DNA of 42,934 nucleotides, taken from assembly GCA_902475285.1 (NCBI GenBank), contig CABRZA010000002.1, forward strand, positions 1 to 42,934, given 5' to 3'. The notes below the pieces were generated by a model. That model searched no databases. It saw only the letters and a list, made by a program, of their open reading frames with translations, and was not told the DNA's origin. This stretch comes from an uncultured Porphyromonadaceae bacterium (lineage in GTDB: Bacteria > Bacteroidota > Bacteroidia > Bacteroidales > Muribaculaceae). Position numbers and translations under genes: made by a program. Shown piece by piece: positions 41,965 to 42,934 of this stretch. Every line of letters starts with the position of its first letter. The first letter of the stretch is position 1.

Positions 41965-42768
41965 TTACTTTACGGTTAGGGCTATTACAAGCGATGCTAT
42001 TACAGAAGCGGCGCTGACGACGGTGGATATCACCGAAAGTTTGAAAGCGTTGTCCTGATTGTACTTGGAATTGGCCTGCCGCACCTTGTTTGGGGCGACA
42101 TAAATGTAGTCGTTGGGCTGGAGGTAGAAGTAGGGAGAGGTGAGGATGTCGGAGGAGTTGAGATTGAGGTGGGCATACTGACGTTTTCCGTCTACTTCAC
42201 GTATTATGAGCACGTTCTCTCGCTCGCCGTAGGGCGTGAGGTCGCCGGCGGATGTGAGCGCGTCGAGCACCGAGAAGCGGTTCGCGCTGACGTTGATACG
42301 CTTTGGTGTAGTGACTTCACCTGCGACGACAACGTTGAAGCTCATAAGTGTGACGGTTACCTGCGGGTCGGCGACATGGTCGGTGAGACGGCCCACGAGG
42401 TACTCCTTGAGGCCTTCGGTGGTGAGGCCGGCGGCGTGGATGGTGCCCAGGATGGGGAAGTCGATGTCACCCTTGGTGTCGACGCGATATGTGAGTGTGC
42501 GCGGCGACGTGGTGCGGGCAATCTCGTCGGACGTGGCGGGGTTTATCATCGGGAGATTGTAGGCGGCCGTTGCGCGGGGGTCTTCGGAGGTTACGGTAAT
42601 TGCCAGCTCGTCGTCGGGCTGGAGTACGGGCATGTACTCTATGGCGGGGAATTCGCCGGTGGCCGTAGTTTGAATATCTGTGAAATATGGCAACACGGTT
42701 TTGTGGCCCGAGCACGATGCAAGCATTGCGCCGAGCGCCACGAAAAGTGCCAACTGCTTAAATTTCAT
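41965..42768 (-). CDS. Wza-like outer-membrane polysaccharide export lipoprotein (copy 2)
   Basis: This 267-residue protein has a lipoprotein signal ending MLASC. The polysaccharide-export domain is visible in QPDDELAITVTSEDP and GDIDFPILGTIHAAGLTTEGLKEYLV. SLBB-like parts are FNVVVAGEVTTPKRINV and NDYIYVAPNK, followed by a hydrophobic C-terminal segment (LSVISTVVSAASVIASLVIALTV). The ATG at 42768 is the only start with a signal peptide; the frame continues to 42900 through the leader. It is first in the long operon reaching comEC. Copy 1 shares the fold but has clearly diverged. Confidence 0.92.
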   Translation of the reverse strand: MKFKQLALFVALGAMLASCSGHKTVLPYFTDIQTTATGEFPAIEYMPVLQPDDELAITVTSEDPRATAAYNLPMINPATSDEIARTTSPRTLTYRVDTKGDIDFPILGTIHAAGLTTEGLKEYLVGRLTDHVADPQVTVTLMSFNVVVAGEVTTPKRINVSANRFSVLDALTSAGDLTPYGERENVLIIREVDGKRQYAHLNLNSSDILTSPYFYLQPNDYIYVAPNKVRQANSKYNQDNAFKLSVISTVVSAASVIASLVIALTVK

Positions 42769-42823
42769 TATCGGTCGGTTGTGGTATATAATTGTTAACG
42801 GAACCCTGCGGCAATTATTATAT

Positions 42824-42851
42824 CCGGGGCGCAAAAAATCGTTGCGCCCGG
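42824..42851 (-). promoter_or_regulatory. Leader hairpin ahead of the second Wza/Wzc operon
   Basis: In the predicted leader, CCGGGCGCAA pairs with TTGCGCCCCGG (one bulged G) around a loop containing TTTT. It lies about 15 bases after the expected transcription start and 55 bases before the ATG. It could act as an attenuator or mRNA stabiliser; no function is shown. Confidence 0.45.
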
Positions 42852-42870
42852 GTGACGGCGCAATCGGCTG

Positions 42871-42901
42871 CAAAGGTAGCAATAATAATTGAGTTGACAA
42901 A
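42871..42901 (-). promoter_or_regulatory. Bacteroidota-type promoter for the second Wza/Wzc operon
   Basis: Minus-strand TTTG (42901-42898), 19 bases, TACCTTTG (42878-42871) match the consensus. The expected start near 42867 gives a leader of about 98 bases with a strong hairpin. No promoter this good occurs again before comEC, so genes down to 32801 may depend on it. Confidence 0.8.
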
Positions 42902-42934
42902 ACAGCCGGGTCATACCTATTTGCAATGTCAATG

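Overview
The window looks like a chromosomal segment of a GC-rich member of the Bacteroidales, most likely Muribaculaceae-like. This rests on families largely restricted to that order (DUF4923, DUF5024, DUF3943 and DUF6808-type proteins), a three-gene fumarate reductase/succinate dehydrogenase locus of the Bacteroides type, a PPi-dependent phosphofructokinase, and promoters of the Bacteroidota form TTTG-N19/20-TAnnTTTG, four of which match closely. I assign 37 protein genes, 34 of them on the minus strand. I saw no rRNA, tRNA, CRISPR array or transposase.

Layout, left to right in window coordinates (most operons read right to left). 176-2023: an ECF sigma factor, a probable membrane anti-sigma partner and a secreted DUF5024-like protein, ending at a strong terminator. 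2124-4831: a membrane CapD/FlaA1-type nucleotide-sugar dehydratase translationally coupled to a DUF4923 protein. 5034-9364: two tandem lipoprotein serine hydrolases followed by two glycosyltransferases, with ATGA overlaps or 7-base spacing. 9549-10403: a DUF3943 membrane protein, divergent from 10555-11675, a plus-strand phage-like amidase and a DUF6808-like membrane protein that resemble a lysis pair with no visible phage around them. 11768-15694: frdC-frdA-frdB, where FrdC carries an unusual long C-terminal tail. 15958-16485: a small outer-membrane beta-barrel on the plus strand, followed by a gene-free spacer with an inverted pair of palindromic repeats.

16799-24495 is a seven-gene tripartite efflux operon. 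It runs from an HlyD/MacA adaptor through an ABC ATPase, two FtsX/MacB-type permeases and a TolC-like channel to a response regulator and a histidine kinase. The response regulator joins a receiver directly to a Fis-type HTH and lacks the AAA+ sigma-54 domain. A perfect 16-base dyad lies upstream of the operon.

24695-27918 and 39676-42768 are two separate Wza/Wzc-type polysaccharide export and tyrosine-kinase pairs. The first has a seven-tyrosine tail and the second only two tyrosines. The second pair leads a long, tightly packed run: Wza, Wzc, an O-antigen polymerase/ligase-like protein, a PASTA protein, RluD, AroE, a YeiH-type transporter and ComEC. Between the two pairs lie a UDG-superfamily glycosylase, a LysM plus periplasmic-binding-fold protein overlapping a PorT-like barrel gene, and pfp.

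The overall theme is envelope construction (polysaccharide synthesis and export, glycosyl transfer, peptidoglycan binding, efflux and its sensing) interleaved with core metabolism. No single locus is clearly an entirely new system. The best candidates for something undescribed are the glycosyltransferase/serine-hydrolase operon, the self-regulated efflux operon with its AAA-less regulator, the orphan amidase pair and the periplasmic tail on FrdC.
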